DNA of 64,000 bases, taken from Bacteroidia bacterium. Its GTDB lineage: Bacteria > Bacteroidota > Bacteroidia > B-17B0 > Aurantibacillaceae. Numbering within the stretch: position 1 is the stretch's first letter; every line of letters starts with the position of its first letter. A program made the translations under genes and the position numbers. The notes under the pieces are model-generated. The model saw only the letters and a list, made by a program, of their open reading frames with translations, ran no database searches and had not been told where the DNA came from. Below, in pieces: positions 1-10,537 of this stretch. The DNA lies in assembly GCA_016787895.1 (NCBI GenBank), contig JAEUTN010000014.1, positions 744,001 to 808,000 of the forward strand, written 5' to 3'.

Positions 1-682
1 CATTGGCCATGTGAACAGGCAACAAGCTGTCTTTTTCCCCTTGAACGATAAGTGTTGGTGTTTTAATTTTCTGAAGTTCCTTACGAAAATCTGTTCGCTC
101 TTTAGTGGCCTTCATCAATTTTAATATAGCACCGGCATTTTGATTTAAGTCCTTGCGGGCCGCTTTCATGGTATCAATAGGAATAAGCGGATTCAAAAAA
201 TACTCTTCGCTGAGCACGTTGGGCAACATGATATCGAGCAGCAAATTATACCCTCCTAATTTTAGCGCATTTTCCCAACTTAATTCAATGGCTTCAAAAT
301 AGGGGTTTTTGTGAGCAACAGTGGATATTAAAATCAGTTTGTTCAAACGCTCCGGAAAACGAACCGCAAAATGCTGAGCCACAAACGACCCGTATGAAAG
401 TCCAATGAGATTTACTTTTTTAAGTTCCAGTGTATTCAGAAGTCCGTGAACATCTCCGGCATGTTGTTCAAAATTTCTCCATTCTCCTTCTTTCGAACTT
501 TGTCCCTGAAAAATAAAATCCAGAAGAATAATTTTGTACTTGTCTTTAAAATAAGGTGTCATCAGCGCCCAGGCCAGGGTGCTTTGTGTAAGACCATTTA
601 AAAACACCAGACATTCTTCGGAAGTCAAATTGCCCTGAACCTCGTAATACAAATCCAGGCCATCCTGTGTTTTGTGTACCAT
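1..682 (-). CDS. alpha/beta hydrolase, 3' end cut by window edge
   Basis: The frame starts at ATG 682 and stays open to base 1, giving 227 residues and no stop, so the C-terminus lies outside the window. The nucleophile elbow GLSYGS (Ser96) follows a beta-strand, and LLDFIFQGQS near residue 58 is the usual loop before it. A late GEKD near residue 220 fits the acid of the triad; the histidine would be beyond the edge. These features support an alpha/beta hydrolase fold, but the substrate cannot be told. The start lies one base after the TGA of the LD-carboxypeptidase gene upstream, so the two are probably co-transcribed and translationally coupled. Confidence 0.85.
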   Translation of the reverse strand, partial: MVHKTQDGLDLYYEVQGNLTSEECLVFLNGLTQSTLAWALMTPYFKDKYKIILLDFIFQGQSSKEGEWRNFEQHAGDVHGLLNTLELKKVNLIGLSYGSFVAQHFAVRFPERLNKLILISTVAHKNPYFEAIELSWENALKLGGYNLLLDIMLPNVLSEEYFLNPLIPIDTMKAARKDLNQNAGAILKLMKATKERTDFRKELQKIKTPTLIVQGEKDSLLPVHMAN

Positions 683-683
683 A

Positions 684-1580
684 TCAGATGTAATTGAATT
701 GAACTTTTCCTTTTTTTACCTGCAATCGTGCTCTTCGGCCAAGATAGAAGGCCATATTTTCATCAATGTGTCCTGCCGGAAAATTAAAACACACCGGATA
801 ATTGTATTCCTGAACGGCTTCCATAATGATTTCTTCCGCTGTTTTTCCAAACGAAATACTATTATCCTTCATGTCGCTCATTCCCCCAACCATTAAGCCT
901 GCGAGTTGTTCGAGTTTTCGGCTGCGTTTCAGTTGAAGCATCATGCGGTCAACATGGTATAAAAACTCATCCAGATCTTCAATAAACAAAATTTTATTCC
1001 GATAATCCAACTCTGAAGGGCTTCCGCTCAGCGCGTAAAGAAGAGAGAGGTTTCCACCCACTACTTCGGCCTCTGCAAATCCATCCCTGTTGAGTTCATG
1101 AGGCTCAAGTTTATACTCTTGTGCCTGGTTAAAAAGCAATTTTTTGATAGATAAGGTTGCTTTTTCGTGTTTCAAAAAATTAATAGGCATGGTAGCATGC
1201 AAACTGCAAATGTCAAGACTTTGGATGTGACAGTGTAAAATCGTTACATCGCTGTACCCCACCAGCCATTTTGGATTTTTTGTAAAGGCGGTAAAATCAA
1301 TGCCATCAATAATCCTCAAAATGCCGTATCCACCACGGGCAATGAGTATGGCTTTGGCTTCTTTGTGATCAAGGGCCCATTGAAGATCCTGGGCACGTTC
1401 TGCGTCTGTACCTGAAAATTGATTGTGTTCGTTGAAAATATTTGGGCCCAGTTCAACATTTAAGCCCCAGCGTTTTAAAATGGTAACTGTGGGCTTTAGT
1501 TCCGCTTTGCTGATCTTGCGGGCTGCAGCTACTATGGCTATAGTGTCGCCTTTTTGTAAGTAAGGGGGTGCCAGTGACAT
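684..1580 (-). CDS. LD-carboxypeptidase (peptidase family S66)
   Basis: 298 residues, the normal length for muramoyltetrapeptide carboxypeptidases, which remove the terminal D-Ala from the peptidoglycan tetrapeptide during recycling. The catalytic set is visible: Ser110 in GYSDVT, Glu201 in FIEDLDE and His271 in FPAGH, plus the RGGYG loop at 82-86 that lines the active site. No signal peptide is seen, consistent with cytoplasmic action on recycled muropeptides. The start at ATG 1580 gives the expected N-terminus, with the GDTIAIVA strand near residue 11. The alpha/beta hydrolase gene follows after one base. The gene upstream is on the same strand but ends 11 bases away and is unrelated in function. 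Confidence 0.92.
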   Translation of the reverse strand: MSLAPPYLQKGDTIAIVAAARKISKAELKPTVTILKRWGLNVELGPNIFNEHNQFSGTDAERAQDLQWALDHKEAKAILIARGGYGILRIIDGIDFTAFTKNPKWLVGYSDVTILHCHIQSLDICSLHATMPINFLKHEKATLSIKKLLFNQAQEYKLEPHELNRDGFAEAEVVGGNLSLLYALSGSPSELDYRNKILFIEDLDEFLYHVDRMMLQLKRSRKLEQLAGLMVGGMSDMKDNSISFGKTAEEIIMEAVQEYNYPVCFNFPAGHIDENMAFYLGRRARLQVKKGKVQFNYI

Positions 1581-1591
1581 AAAAGAAAAGC

Positions 1592-2380
1592 TTAATGTTT
1601 TTTGTGTTTGTGTTTTTTGTGCTTCTTCTTTTTGTCCTTCTTTTTGTGTTTCTTTTTATGCTCCTTGCTTTTATCTTTTTTCTTCTTTTTTTCCTTTTCC
1701 TTCTGCACTTTCTCCTTTTCTTGCCGCAGCGGTTTATCTTTCAACTCCGGCTTGGTCTTTTTTTCCTGTCTTTCCAGGTTCCTTTGGTTTTGTTTGTGTT
1801 TTTCGTTCAGGGGTTCATGCGCCGCCCGGATATGGTACCAAAATTCTCCGTTTTTGATACGGTAAATCTGCATTTCGGATACGCCAAATTTCCCGGCAAT
1901 TTGTTTAAGCGACAATTTGCGTTTAGGGTCCCAGATCATGGTTTTTAGCGCCAGTGCGCTTTTTTCATTCAGTACTTTTGAGTGGCTGCTTTTGTGTATG
2001 GCCCGGTTTTCTCTTGCTTTTCTTGAATTGGGGCTTTGTGCCGTGTGGGCCCTGTGTTCAGAAGCGGTGGCCCATTTTAAATTTTCAACCTTGTCGTTCA
2101 GGTAATTGTGATCCTTATGAATGATGAACGTATGGGCAGAAGATGGTTTTTTTAAAAAAGCCTTTGCCACCTCTTTGAATAAAAAAATGGCCTTATTGTT
2201 TCCTTTTTGCCTTGTGTTGTACCGGTAATACCCTCCGCTTGGCTTGAATCGTCTGAGTTCCACCCCAGTGCTGTCTTTCTTTTGAACGCCAAAACGTCCG
2301 AAATTTGAGATCATATAAGGAACCGTTGGTTTACGCCCATCGATCAGGATGGGCTTCCAGATTTCTTTTTTGCTACTCAT
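1592..2380 (-). CDS. NUMOD4 / HNH-like protein with helix-turn-helix and Lys/His-rich tail
   Basis: 262 residues from ATG 2380. Residues 5-50 look like a NUMOD4 module (a Trp, then YMISNFGRFG). Residues 83-112 resemble the HNH_3 pattern (HKDHNYLND, then NLKWAT and EHRAH). Residues 155-180 (LSLKQIAGKFGVS, then QIYRIKNG) form a helix-turn-helix. The last 55-60 residues are almost all Lys, Glu and His. This order is that of phage- and homing-type HNH nucleases, which bind DNA through NUMOD/HTH modules. An in-frame TTG at 2452 would extend the protein, but the added residues match nothing and run towards metG. A weak promoter-like TATATTTAC lies at 2411-2419 (minus). Nuclease activity is inferred; the HNH residues are not perfectly canonical. 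Confidence 0.75.
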   Translation of the reverse strand: MSSKKEIWKPILIDGRKPTVPYMISNFGRFGVQKKDSTGVELRRFKPSGGYYRYNTRQKGNNKAIFLFKEVAKAFLKKPSSAHTFIIHKDHNYLNDKVENLKWATASEHRAHTAQSPNSRKARENRAIHKSSHSKVLNEKSALALKTMIWDPKRKLSLKQIAGKFGVSEMQIYRIKNGEFWYHIRAAHEPLNEKHKQNQRNLERQEKKTKPELKDKPLRQEKEKVQKEKEKKKKKDKSKEHKKKHKKKDKKKKHKKHKHKKH

Positions 2381-2477
2381 GTTGATGGGATTAATTTTAT
2401 CTTTACCCTTGTAAATATAATAATTATTCAACGGAGACTCCAGTGCGCACAAGCATTTGAATACCCGTGAAAATACT

Positions 2478-4517
2478 ATGAAAAAGAACTTTAAACGAAC
2501 CCTGGTTACCGCAGCACTTCCCTATGCCAATGGGCCAGTCCATATAGGGCATTTGGCCGGGTGTTACCTGCCTGCCGACATCTATGTACGTTACCTCAGA
2601 AGCGCCGGAAAAGATGTGCGTTTTATTTGTGGCAGTGATGAACATGGTGTGCCAATTACCATTAAAGCAAAAAAAGAAGGCGTCACGCCGCAAGCCGTTG
2701 TAGATAAATACCACAGCATGATGAAATCCGCCTTTGAGGGCTTTGGTATTTCATTTGACATTTATTCCCGTACCTCCTCAAAAACGCATCACGAAACCGC
2801 TTCCGGTTTTTTTAAACAGATGTATGAAAAAGGAAGTTTTACGGAGCAGGTTACCGAACAGTATTTCGATGAACAGGCGTCGCAATTTCTTGCTGACCGT
2901 TACATCATGGGTACCTGCCCCAAATGCAGTAATCCTGATGCATATGGCGACCAGTGCGAAAGGTGCGGTAGCTCCCTGAGCCCAACGGAGTTAATCAACC
3001 CCCGCTCAACACTTAGTGGAGCAAAACCGGTGTTACGCCAAACCAAAAACTGGTTTTTACCTTTGGATAAGTTACAGCCTAAAATAAAAGCCTACCTCGA
3101 TCAGCACAGTGATTGGAAACCCAATGTGTACGGACAATGCAAAAGCTGGTTGGAGAGCGGGGATGGTTTGCAGCCCAGAGCCATGACAAGAGACCTCGAC
3201 TGGGGTGTGCCGGTACCCGTAAAAGGCGGAGAAGGTAAGGTGCTTTACGTATGGTTTGATGCACCTATCGGATACATTTCGGCAAGCAAAGAACTGTTAC
3301 CTGAAAACTGGGAAGATTACTGGAAAAGTGATGACAGCCGCCTGATTCATTTTATCGGTAAGGATAACATTGTGTTTCACTGCATTATTTTTCCGGCCAT
3401 GCTTATGGAACATGGCGGTTTTGTTTTGCCGGATAATGTACCGGCAAACGAGTTCCTTAACCTGGAAGGCGAGAAAATCTCTACCTCCCGAAACTGGGCA
3501 GTCTGGCTTCACGAATACCTTTTTGACTTTAAAGACAAACAAGACAGTTTAAGGTATGCCTTGTGTGCGAACGCTCCTGAAAGTAAGGACAACGATTTTA
3601 CCTGGAAAGAATTTCAAACCCGCCACAACTCTGAACTGGTAGCCATTTTCGGGAATTTTGTCAATCGCAGTCTGGTACTCACGCACAAATTTTATTCAGG
3701 AATTGTACCTTCGGCTAATACCTATACCAAACACGACCTTCTGGTTTTAGAAGAATTGACGGCGGCGCCAGATAAAATAGCAAAAGCGCTTGAGGAATTT
3801 AAATTCAGGGAGGCCTTAACCGAATGGATGAATGTAGCGAGATTAGGCAACAAATACCTTGCAGATAGCGAGCCCTGGAAACTCATTAAACAGGACGAAG
3901 AACGGGTGAAGACGATTATGAATATCTCTCTTCAGATTTGTTGTAATTTGGCTATACTCGCTGAGCCTTTCATCCCTTTCACTTCTGCCAAGTTGTTCGG
4001 GCTTTTGAACCTAAGTCCCTTGCGCTGGGTTTCGGCCAAACAAAGCAATAATCTGGCACAAGGACACAGCATTCATAAGGACGAACTTTTGTTTTCAAAG
4101 ATTGAAGATGCAGAGATTCAGGTGCAGCTTGATAAACTCTCAGCTGTAAAAGCCGCCCGTCAAAATACCGGCGTAAAACCGGTTAAACAAGAAACGAGTT
4201 TTGACGACTTCTCAAAAATGGACATTCGCGTCGCCACTATCCTGAGCGCTGAACTTGTGCCAAAAACCGACAAATTGATGAAACTTCAACTTGATACAGG
4301 CTTTGATAAACGCACCGTAGTAAGTGGAATTGCCCAATGGTACAAACCTGAGAACATTGTTGGTCAAAAAGTATGTTTGCTGGCCAATTTAGCGCCCCGT
4401 AAAATCAAAGGCATAGAGAGCCAGGGTATGATTCTGATGGCTGAAAACCAGGACGGGGAATTAAGTTTTGTTCTTCCTTCAAAAGAAAACATACAAAATG
4501 GAGCCGATGTTAAATAA
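2478..4517 (+). CDS. metG: methionyl-tRNA synthetase
   Basis: 679 residues. It charges tRNA-Met with methionine in the cytoplasm. The class I signature HIGH is at residues 22-25 and the KMSKS counterpart reads KISTS at 333-337. A zinc knuckle is formed by Cys147, Cys150, Cys160 and Cys163. The C-terminal 100 residues, starting near [10 protein letters not shown], are an EMAP-II/Trbp111-like tRNA-binding and dimerisation domain, as in the long E. coli form. The ATG at 2478 places the conserved [18 protein letters not shown] at the N-terminus; an in-frame TTG at 2457 adds only seven unconserved residues. The 3' end overlaps the next gene by 11 bases. Confidence 0.97.
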   Translation: MKKNFKRTLVTAALPYANGPVHIGHLAGCYLPADIYVRYLRSAGKDVRFICGSDEHGVPITIKAKKEGVTPQAVVDKYHSMMKSAFEGFGISFDIYSRTSSKTHHETASGFFKQMYEKGSFTEQVTEQYFDEQASQFLADRYIMGTCPKCSNPDAYGDQCERCGSSLSPTELINPRSTLSGAKPVLRQTKNWFLPLDKLQPKIKAYLDQHSDWKPNVYGQCKSWLESGDGLQPRAMTRDLDWGVPVPVKGGEGKVLYVWFDAPIGYISASKELLPENWEDYWKSDDSRLIHFIGKDNIVFHCIIFPAMLMEHGGFVLPDNVPANEFLNLEGEKISTSRNWAVWLHEYLFDFKDKQDSLRYALCANAPESKDNDFTWKEFQTRHNSELVAIFGNFVNRSLVLTHKFYSGIVPSANTYTKHDLLVLEELTAAPDKIAKALEEFKFREALTEWMNVARLGNKYLADSEPWKLIKQDEERVKTIMNISLQICCNLAILAEPFIPFTSAKLFGLLNLSPLRWVSAKQSNNLAQGHSIHKDELLFSKIEDAEIQVQLDKLSAVKAARQNTGVKPVKQETSFDDFSKMDIRVATILSAELVPKTDKLMKLQLDTGFDKRTVVSGIAQWYKPENIVGQKVCLLANLAPRKIKGIESQGMILMAENQDGELSFVLPSKENIQNGADVK

Positions 4518-5439
4518 ATGCTTTGCTTTTATCATAAGCCTTTTGGCGCTTATGGGTGCCGCTCGTGCTCAGGGAGAAAATCCCTACGACGCCAGAAATA
4601 CTTTTGATTATAAAGACCCCGAACAATTTAAAAACTTCAACAAACGCAGTAAAACTGTTTCGTATTGGCAAATCAATGAACTTAAGGAAGGCGCCATTGT
4701 GGTTCGTTTGCGTAACAACAGGTTATTAATTGAAGAGCTCAAAAAATCCGGAAAAAAAGACCTGGCCATTCAAAAAATCATGGAGCAGTATGCCATGAAT
4801 AAAAACACCATGATGGCCTACCTTGATCATTTCGATTTTTGTAAAGTTTACTTTATTTACAGCAACAGCAGCGACAGCCTGATGAATGGCAGCCGCAAAG
4901 GCATCTTTCTTGATACCAGCCTCAACATCAATCCTGAAATTGAACTTAAGGAGCGATTTTATTTACTCGCCGAAAGAGATTACGGTTACAACTCCACCAT
5001 TGGTTTTGTGAAAGAAGATTCCGCACGGTTGGTTCGCGAAAGTGGAACGGCAGTTCGTATGATGGCCATTGTGCTGAAGAACAAATACACGCACCAGTTA
5101 AAAGCACCATTTCCATATCTGGTAAAGGAAAAAAACTTCATGGACGCTAATCTGGATTTTCCAATGACTGTAATCGAAAATGAAAACGGGCTTCAACTGC
5201 AATACGCGGTAAACAAAACCTATTTCGCAGAACTGGCCTCAAATCCAAAAAACAAAGCAAGCGTAAATGTCACCGAACGTGGTAATGTGAAAATAGTACA
5301 TGTAAAAAAACAATTTACTTACGAGAAATTAGCGGATGCGATAAAACAACTCAACGAAAATCTTGAACGGTTTTACAACAATTCTCCCAGAATCAATAGC
5401 AAAAAACTGGATCCCAGGTTTACCCCTTACCTTTATTAA
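4507..5439 (+). CDS. secreted protein of unknown function
   Basis: 310 residues. The N-terminus is a signal peptide (MLNKCFAF, a hydrophobic stretch, then ARAQG), so the mature protein begins near residue 21 and is periplasmic or outer-membrane associated. I recognise no family. The body is mixed charged/hydrophobic with no cysteine pair, repeat or metal motif, and ends in [10 protein letters not shown]. The start is uncertain by three codons: ATG 4498 is also in frame. Either choice overlaps the end of metG (11 or 20 bases), which suggests co-transcription with it. Another in-frame TTG at 4468 would bury the signal peptide and is unlikely. Confidence 0.75.
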   Translation: MLNKCFAFIISLLALMGAARAQGENPYDARNTFDYKDPEQFKNFNKRSKTVSYWQINELKEGAIVVRLRNNRLLIEELKKSGKKDLAIQKIMEQYAMNKNTMMAYLDHFDFCKVYFIYSNSSDSLMNGSRKGIFLDTSLNINPEIELKERFYLLAERDYGYNSTIGFVKEDSARLVRESGTAVRMMAIVLKNKYTHQLKAPFPYLVKEKNFMDANLDFPMTVIENENGLQLQYAVNKTYFAELASNPKNKASVNVTERGNVKIVHVKKQFTYEKLADAIKQLNENLERFYNNSPRINSKKLDPRFTPYLY

Positions 5440-5532
5440 AAACAGAGGATAAAACTCAAATCCGGCTGAATTAGGAGATTCTGGTCATATTTCCTCTAAT
5501 TTTTACTATATTTATTTTAAAATTTGAAGCAC

Positions 5533-6543
5533 ATGAAAAAACTGGGTTTTATTTTTCTGTTTATGGCTCTGCTGTTTACAGGATATTCGCAATCCGATAC
5601 GCTTTATTTAAAAGGCAACAAAAAGATTCCTTGCAAAATCACCGAGATTGGGGAAGCTGAAATCAAATACAAAACGCCTGACAATCTCGATGGTCCGGTA
5701 TATGTGGTATCTTTAAACAAGGTGTACAAATACTCCCTGGCGATTGGCACCAGCGTAATAGTTACACCTGACGAGCTGTTGATTGAAAATCAGCACAGCG
5801 AAATTCTTAGTGCACGCTCCGTGGTGAAGATTCATCCCTTTTCTTTTGTCAACAACCAAATCAGTATAGCCTATGAACAGGTGATAAAAATGGGAACCAA
5901 TCTGGATGTGGAAGCAGGTTATATAAACAACGGCATTATGCCAAACACATCAGGCGGCAACTTTTATACTACTACGGGCCAACAGGCTCCATTAAACGGT
6001 TTTTATTTGAAGCCGGGTGTAAAGTTTTTATTAGGTCAGGATTACTCCCTGAAAGGCATGAAATACGCCCATCCTCTTAAAGGCCGGTTTTTCAGGCTTG
6101 ACCTGGTGGTGAGTTATATGAATTATCAGGATGTTGCTAGTACTATTTCTCAAACTTACAGCAGCTCGCCTGTGCCCCCATACACCCAAACCATTACCGC
6201 AACCACCCGAAATTCAGACATCAATGTGCTGGGTTATGGGGGGATGATTAATTACGGAAGGCAGTTCATTCTTGGCAACGTCATGACCTTTGAATACTTT
6301 GTTGGGGTGGGTGTCACCGGACAGTCTTATTCTTACAATAACACTATTACAGAAACCAATACCTACGTGAATGACCCATACAATCCTGGAAATTACCCTC
6401 CCTATTATGGAAGCAGTGACATAAAATACCTCAGCAATTACCATGCTTTCTTCAGAATACCGGAAGTGGGGCTTTCAGGCACACTTGGGTTGCGCTTAGG
6501 GTTTATTGTGCCTGAGAAAAAACCGATGCCTAAGGTAGATTAA
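5533..6543 (+). CDS. secreted hypothetical protein, possible outer-membrane beta-rich protein
   Basis: 336 residues. A signal peptide (MKKLGFIFLFMALLF, then GYSQS) is followed by a short domain of the kind DTLYLKGNKKIPCKITEIG, a pattern seen at the N-terminus of many Bacteroidota envelope proteins. The rest has alternating hydrophobic residues and many Tyr/Gly/Asn, as in small outer-membrane barrels, and a Tyr/Pro/Asn-rich loop near residues 275-300. ATG 5533 is preferred to the in-frame TTG at 5524, which would only add TTG-Lys-His. The function is unknown. A strong hairpin terminator follows 25 bases after the stop. Confidence 0.75.
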   Translation: MKKLGFIFLFMALLFTGYSQSDTLYLKGNKKIPCKITEIGEAEIKYKTPDNLDGPVYVVSLNKVYKYSLAIGTSVIVTPDELLIENQHSEILSARSVVKIHPFSFVNNQISIAYEQVIKMGTNLDVEAGYINNGIMPNTSGGNFYTTTGQQAPLNGFYLKPGVKFLLGQDYSLKGMKYAHPLKGRFFRLDLVVSYMNYQDVASTISQTYSSSPVPPYTQTITATTRNSDINVLGYGGMINYGRQFILGNVMTFEYFVGVGVTGQSYSYNNTITETNTYVNDPYNPGNYPPYYGSSDIKYLSNYHAFFRIPEVGLSGTLGLRLGFIVPEKKPMPKVD

Positions 6544-6567
6544 ACCTTATCTTCTTTACCCAATAAA

Positions 6568-6601
6568 AAACCCTGTAAATAGTACTTACAGGGTTTCTTT
6601 T
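6568..6601. terminator. bidirectional intrinsic terminator
   Basis: A perfect 11-bp stem (6568-6578 with 6586-6596, AAACCCTGTAA) encloses a 7-nt loop. T-rich tracts flank it on both strands: after the right arm on plus, and complementary to the A run at 6564-6570 on minus. It sits between the convergent 5533-6543 gene and atpG and can serve both. Confidence 0.85.
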
Positions 6602-6618
6602 TATACTCCTATGGGGAT

Positions 6619-7506
6619 TTACCCGTTAAGGGCCTCTGCTCCACCCACAATCTCAAGAATCTCTTTGGTAATGGCTGCCTGACGTGCTTTATTATAAGTA
6701 ATCTTAAGTTCACGCTGCATGGCCTTGGCATTATCCGTGGCTTTGTGCATGGCCGTCATGCGCGCTCCATGTTCGGATGCCACTGAATCCAGCAAAGCTT
6801 TGTGAAACTGAGTTTTTATGGAGCGTGGAATGAGGTCATTAATAATGAACTCTTTGTTTGGTTCAAAAATATAGTCCGCTCTGCTTCCTGTGTTTTCAGA
6901 TTTTTTAGCGGCAGCTGGTGCAACCGGCAATAACTGTTCAAACACCACTTCTTGTACCGCCGCGTTTTTAAACTGATTGTAAATGATAATGGCCCGGTCA
7001 AACTGTTTGTTGAGGTAAGCCGTCATTAATCGTTCTGCCACCGGTGCGGTTACATCGTAACGTAAATCGTTTAACAAATCATTCAAGTGGTGAGGCAAAT
7101 CCGACCCGGTGATAAAATACTCCGTCTTTCTAAAGGCATCCTGCGCTTTTTTGCCAATCGGTACAACAGTGATTTTATTGTTAGCCGACTCTTGACGAAT
7201 AATGCTCCAGGCTTTTTTAATAACGTTGGCATTAAAGGCTCCAGCCAGACCGCGGTTACTGGATACGGGAATCAACAAAACGTGTTTTTCAGATAAAGGG
7301 CGGTTGAACTTGTTTTCAGAAGCATCCAGGTTAGAGCTCACGTTTTCAATGATCTCCTGCATTTTGTTGGAGTACGGACGCATTTGTGTAATCGCGTCCT
7401 GAGCGCGTTTCAACTTTGCAGCACTTACCATTTTCATGGCACTGGTGATCTGCATGGTTGAACCTACTGATACGATTCTGTTTCTGACTTCCTTTAAACT
7501 TGGCAT
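6619..7506 (-). CDS. atpG: ATP synthase F1 subunit gamma
   Basis: 295 residues, typical length. The subunit is the central stalk that rotates inside the alpha3-beta3 head. Both ends carry the family's long coiled helices: MPSLKEVRNRIVSVGSTMQITSAMKMVSAAKL at the start is split here only by family-typical residues, and the C-terminus has ATDNAKAM, then ITKEILEIVGGAEAL. ATG 7506 is unambiguous. It is the last gene of the atpB-E-F-H-A-G run, 58 bases after atpA, and the bidirectional terminator lies downstream. The normal next genes, atpD (beta) and atpC (epsilon), are absent. Confidence 0.97.
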   Translation of the reverse strand: MPSLKEVRNRIVSVGSTMQITSAMKMVSAAKLKRAQDAITQMRPYSNKMQEIIENVSSNLDASENKFNRPLSEKHVLLIPVSSNRGLAGAFNANVIKKAWSIIRQESANNKITVVPIGKKAQDAFRKTEYFITGSDLPHHLNDLLNDLRYDVTAPVAERLMTAYLNKQFDRAIIIYNQFKNAAVQEVVFEQLLPVAPAAAKKSENTGSRADYIFEPNKEFIINDLIPRSIKTQFHKALLDSVASEHGARMTAMHKATDNAKAMQRELKITYNKARQAAITKEILEIVGGAEALNG

Positions 7507-7564
7507 TCCTTTTAATTCTGTATGTAACTGTTAATGGTTCCGTTCAGTGCTAAAACAGATTGGT

Positions 7565-9145
7565 TTAAACACCGTACTTAGAAAGAAGGTCCTTGGCACA
7601 CGACTCAATTGCTGCGGTAATTTCGTCGGTCAATTGTCCGGCCTTTAACCCGTCTAATGCGGCTTTGTGTTTGCGCTCCATGGCAGCGTGGAATTCTTTT
7701 TCGAATTCACTCACTTTGTTTACCGGAACATTTCTCAACAGATTTTTGGTTCCCAGGTAAATAATGGCGATTTGTTGCTCAACACGCAATGGAGAGAATT
7801 GCCCTTGTTTAAGGATTTCCACGTTGCGTGAACCTTTATCCAGAGTGCTTTTTGTAGCGGCATCCAAATCCGATCCAAATTTTGCGAAAGCTTCAAGCTC
7901 GCGGTATTGAGCCTGATCGAGCTTTAAAGTACCCGCAATCTTTTTCATGGATTTAATTTGCGCATTACCTCCTACACGGGATACAGAAATACCCACGTTA
8001 ATGGCAGGACGAATACCTGAGTTAAACAAATTCGATTCAAGGAAAATCTGACCATCGGTAATGGAAATTACGTTGGTTGGAATGTAAGCCGATACGTCGC
8101 CCGCCTGAGTTTCAATGATTGGAAGCGCGGTAAGTGACCCTCCTCCTTTTACCATTGGGCGCAAGGAATCCGGCAAATCGTTCATGCTCTTTGCAATGTC
8201 GTCGTTGGCGTTGATTTTCGCAGCTCTCTCTAATAAACGGGAGTGCAAATAAAATACGTCACCCGGGTAAGCTTCGCGTCCCGGAGGGCGACGCAATAAC
8301 AAGGACACTTCACGGTAAGCTACGGCTTGTTTCGATAAGTCGTCGAACACGATCAATGCCGGGCGGCCGGTATCACGGAAAAATTCACCAATGGCGGCTC
8401 CTGCGAATGGTGCATAAAACTGCATTGGAGCAGGATCGGCAGCACTTGCAGATACGATTACAGTGTAGGCCATGGCCCCGTTCTCTTCCAAAACACGCAA
8501 CACGTTAGCAACGGTTGAGGCTTTTTGCCCGATAGCTACATAAATACAAAATACAGGCTTACCTGCTTCATAAAATTCTTTCTGGTTAATAATGGTGTCT
8601 ATACAAACCGCAGTTTTACCGGTTTGGCGGTCACCGATTACCAACTCACGTTGCCCGCGGCCAATAGGAATCATGGCGTCAATAGCCTTAATACCGGTTT
8701 GCAATGGTTCGGTTACCGGCTGACGGTAGATAACACCAGGCGCTTTTCTTTCCAAAGGCATTTCATAGGTTTCGCCTTTGATTGGGCCCTTGCCGTCAAT
8801 TGGCATACCCAAAGTATCTACCACGCGGCCCAACATGCCTTCTCCCACTTTAATGGAAGCAATGCGTTTGGTGCGCTTGCAGGAAGAGCCTTCCTTAATG
8901 TTTTCGCCTGAACCCAATAATACGGCTCCCACGTTATCTTCTTCAAGGTTCAATACAATGGCTTGTACACCATTTTCGAACTCAATCAATTCACCGGATT
9001 GAACTTTGGACAAACCATAAATGCGGGCAATACCATCACCCACCTGAAGTACGGTACCTACCTCTTCAAGTTCCGCTTCGCTTTTGAAGCCGCTCAATTG
9101 TTGTCTTAATATTGCAGAAACTTCTGCGGGATTTATTTCAGCCAT
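7565..9145 (-). CDS. atpA: ATP synthase F1 subunit alpha
   Basis: 526 residues. It forms the non-catalytic nucleotide-binding subunit of the F1 head. The Walker A motif GDRQTGKT is at residues 171-178, and VSRVGGNAQ and the [12 protein letters not shown] segment typical of alpha subunits are present. The N-terminus begins [17 protein letters not shown], matching the helix that contacts subunit delta. It lies 20 bases after atpH. Family assignment is secure by length and by motifs along the whole chain. Confidence 0.98.
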   Translation of the reverse strand: MAEINPAEVSAILRQQLSGFKSEAELEEVGTVLQVGDGIARIYGLSKVQSGELIEFENGVQAIVLNLEEDNVGAVLLGSGENIKEGSSCKRTKRIASIKVGEGMLGRVVDTLGMPIDGKGPIKGETYEMPLERKAPGVIYRQPVTEPLQTGIKAIDAMIPIGRGQRELVIGDRQTGKTAVCIDTIINQKEFYEAGKPVFCIYVAIGQKASTVANVLRVLEENGAMAYTVIVSASAADPAPMQFYAPFAGAAIGEFFRDTGRPALIVFDDLSKQAVAYREVSLLLRRPPGREAYPGDVFYLHSRLLERAAKINANDDIAKSMNDLPDSLRPMVKGGGSLTALPIIETQAGDVSAYIPTNVISITDGQIFLESNLFNSGIRPAINVGISVSRVGGNAQIKSMKKIAGTLKLDQAQYRELEAFAKFGSDLDAATKSTLDKGSRNVEILKQGQFSPLRVEQQIAIIYLGTKNLLRNVPVNKVSEFEKEFHAAMERKHKAALDGLKAGQLTDEITAAIESCAKDLLSKYGV

Positions 9146-9165
9146 CTTGTTCTGATTCTAATAAT

Positions 9166-9708
9166 TTAATTTAATGCTTTGTTTGTCAATTTTTTCTTCA
9201 GGTTGTGTAAATCACTGGCCACTGAACGGTCAATTTGTTTATCGCCAATTCTCAGTACAAATCCGCCAATGGTGCCGGCATCAATCTTTTCAATCAACTC
9301 CACTTCGCCTTTCATCTGGCTCTTCACCAGTTCCAACACTTTGTCTTTGGTTTTTTGATCAAGGCCTTTTGCTGAGGTCACCACAGCCGTGAAAATATTG
9401 TTGTGCGTTTTGTATTGCTCTTCAAAGGCTTTTAAAATAGCCACCAGCTGAGCTTCCCTGTTTTTGTTTGTGATAAGGGTCAGGAACGACATGGAAACCT
9501 TGCTGATCTTCTTTTCGAAAATGGCAGTAAGTACGCTGATTTTTTTATCCTTCTTAACAATCGGGCTTTCCAACAAGAGGGCCAGCTCGTGGTTTTGTTC
9601 GATGGTGCTCAGCATCAACTTAAGGTCTTTACGCACCGCGTCCAGTTGTCCTGCCTCGATGGTAAGATCCATGAGTGATTTGGCATATCGGTTGTCTGCT
9701 GTTGCCAT
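9166..9708 (-). CDS. atpH: ATP synthase F1 subunit delta
   Basis: 180 residues, the usual size of delta/OSCP, which joins the top of F1 to the peripheral stalk. The N-terminal half begins MATADNRYAKSLMDL, with the RYA signature, and the C-terminal half carries the beta segment IGGFVLRIGDKQIDRSV, where IGG and the late Asp-Ser fit the family. ATG 9708 follows the stop of atpF by one base, so translation of the two is probably coupled. Confidence 0.95.
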   Translation of the reverse strand: MATADNRYAKSLMDLTIEAGQLDAVRKDLKLMLSTIEQNHELALLLESPIVKKDKKISVLTAIFEKKISKVSMSFLTLITNKNREAQLVAILKAFEEQYKTHNNIFTAVVTSAKGLDQKTKDKVLELVKSQMKGEVELIEKIDAGTIGGFVLRIGDKQIDRSVASDLHNLKKKLTNKALN

Positions 9709-9709
9709 T

Positions 9710-10222
9710 TTAGTTGAGGTTAACGTCTTTCATCAGGCTGTTCACCAGGGTCTTTTGCTTATCATCATTGGCCAGTTCTGATTTTAAAATCTTCTCGGCA
9801 ATTTCAATGGAAAGCGAAGCCACCTGAACTTTCAGATCGGCTACTGCAGCATTTTTTTCGTTAATGATTTGTTCACGGGCACTGCTCATGATGCGGTCTG
9901 CTTCTGCCTGTGCTTTGCTTTTGGCTTCAGCGATAATACTGTCCTTGGTTTCGCGGGCTTCCTTTAAAAGCGCGTCGCGTTCACTTCTGGCTTGTGCCAG
10001 AATTTTTTCGTTGTTGGCTCTGAGTTCGCGCATGTCGTTCAAAGCGCCCTCTGCACTGGCCAAAGCGTCGGAAATGTTTTTCTCACGCGTTTTGATGGCG
10101 TTCAGAATGGGTTTCCAGGCAAATTTGGTAAGTATTCCGAATAACAACAGGAATACTACTCCGGTCCAGAAGATAAGACCGATGCCCGGGGTAATGAGTG
10201 AGCCTAAAATAAATAATTGCAT
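9710..10222 (-). CDS. atpF: ATP synthase F0 subunit b
   Basis: 170 residues. A single N-terminal membrane helix (LITPGIGLIFWTGVVFLLL) is followed by the motif FAWKPIL and a long charged coiled coil rich in Ala, Glu and Lys, which forms the peripheral stalk with delta. Length and layout are standard for bacterial subunit b. Only one b gene is present, so the stalk is a homodimer of b. Confidence 0.95.
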   Translation of the reverse strand: MQLFILGSLITPGIGLIFWTGVVFLLLFGILTKFAWKPILNAIKTREKNISDALASAEGALNDMRELRANNEKILAQARSERDALLKEARETKDSIIAEAKSKAQAEADRIMSSAREQIINEKNAAVADLKVQVASLSIEIAEKILKSELANDDKQKTLVNSLMKDVNLN

Positions 10223-10300
10223 GATGTTTGTTTTTTAATGTTTTAACCGCTTTAAATAAATTGAACCCTCTGCCAATCGCAGAAGGTTCAATTCTTAAAC

Positions 10301-10516
<216 letters not shown>

Positions 10517-10537
10517 TTATTGGTTAATCAATTCGTA

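Noticed and set aside
1595..1948. A Phe/Leu-rich, membrane-like frame on plus
   Set aside because: It is the mirror of the Lys-rich tail of the NUMOD4 gene; the hydrophobic look comes from AAA/AAG read backwards.
9864..10238. A 124-codon plus-strand Ala/Ser/Leu-rich frame
   Set aside because: It is antisense to the coiled coil of atpF; the complement of Ala/Glu/Lys codons gives this composition.
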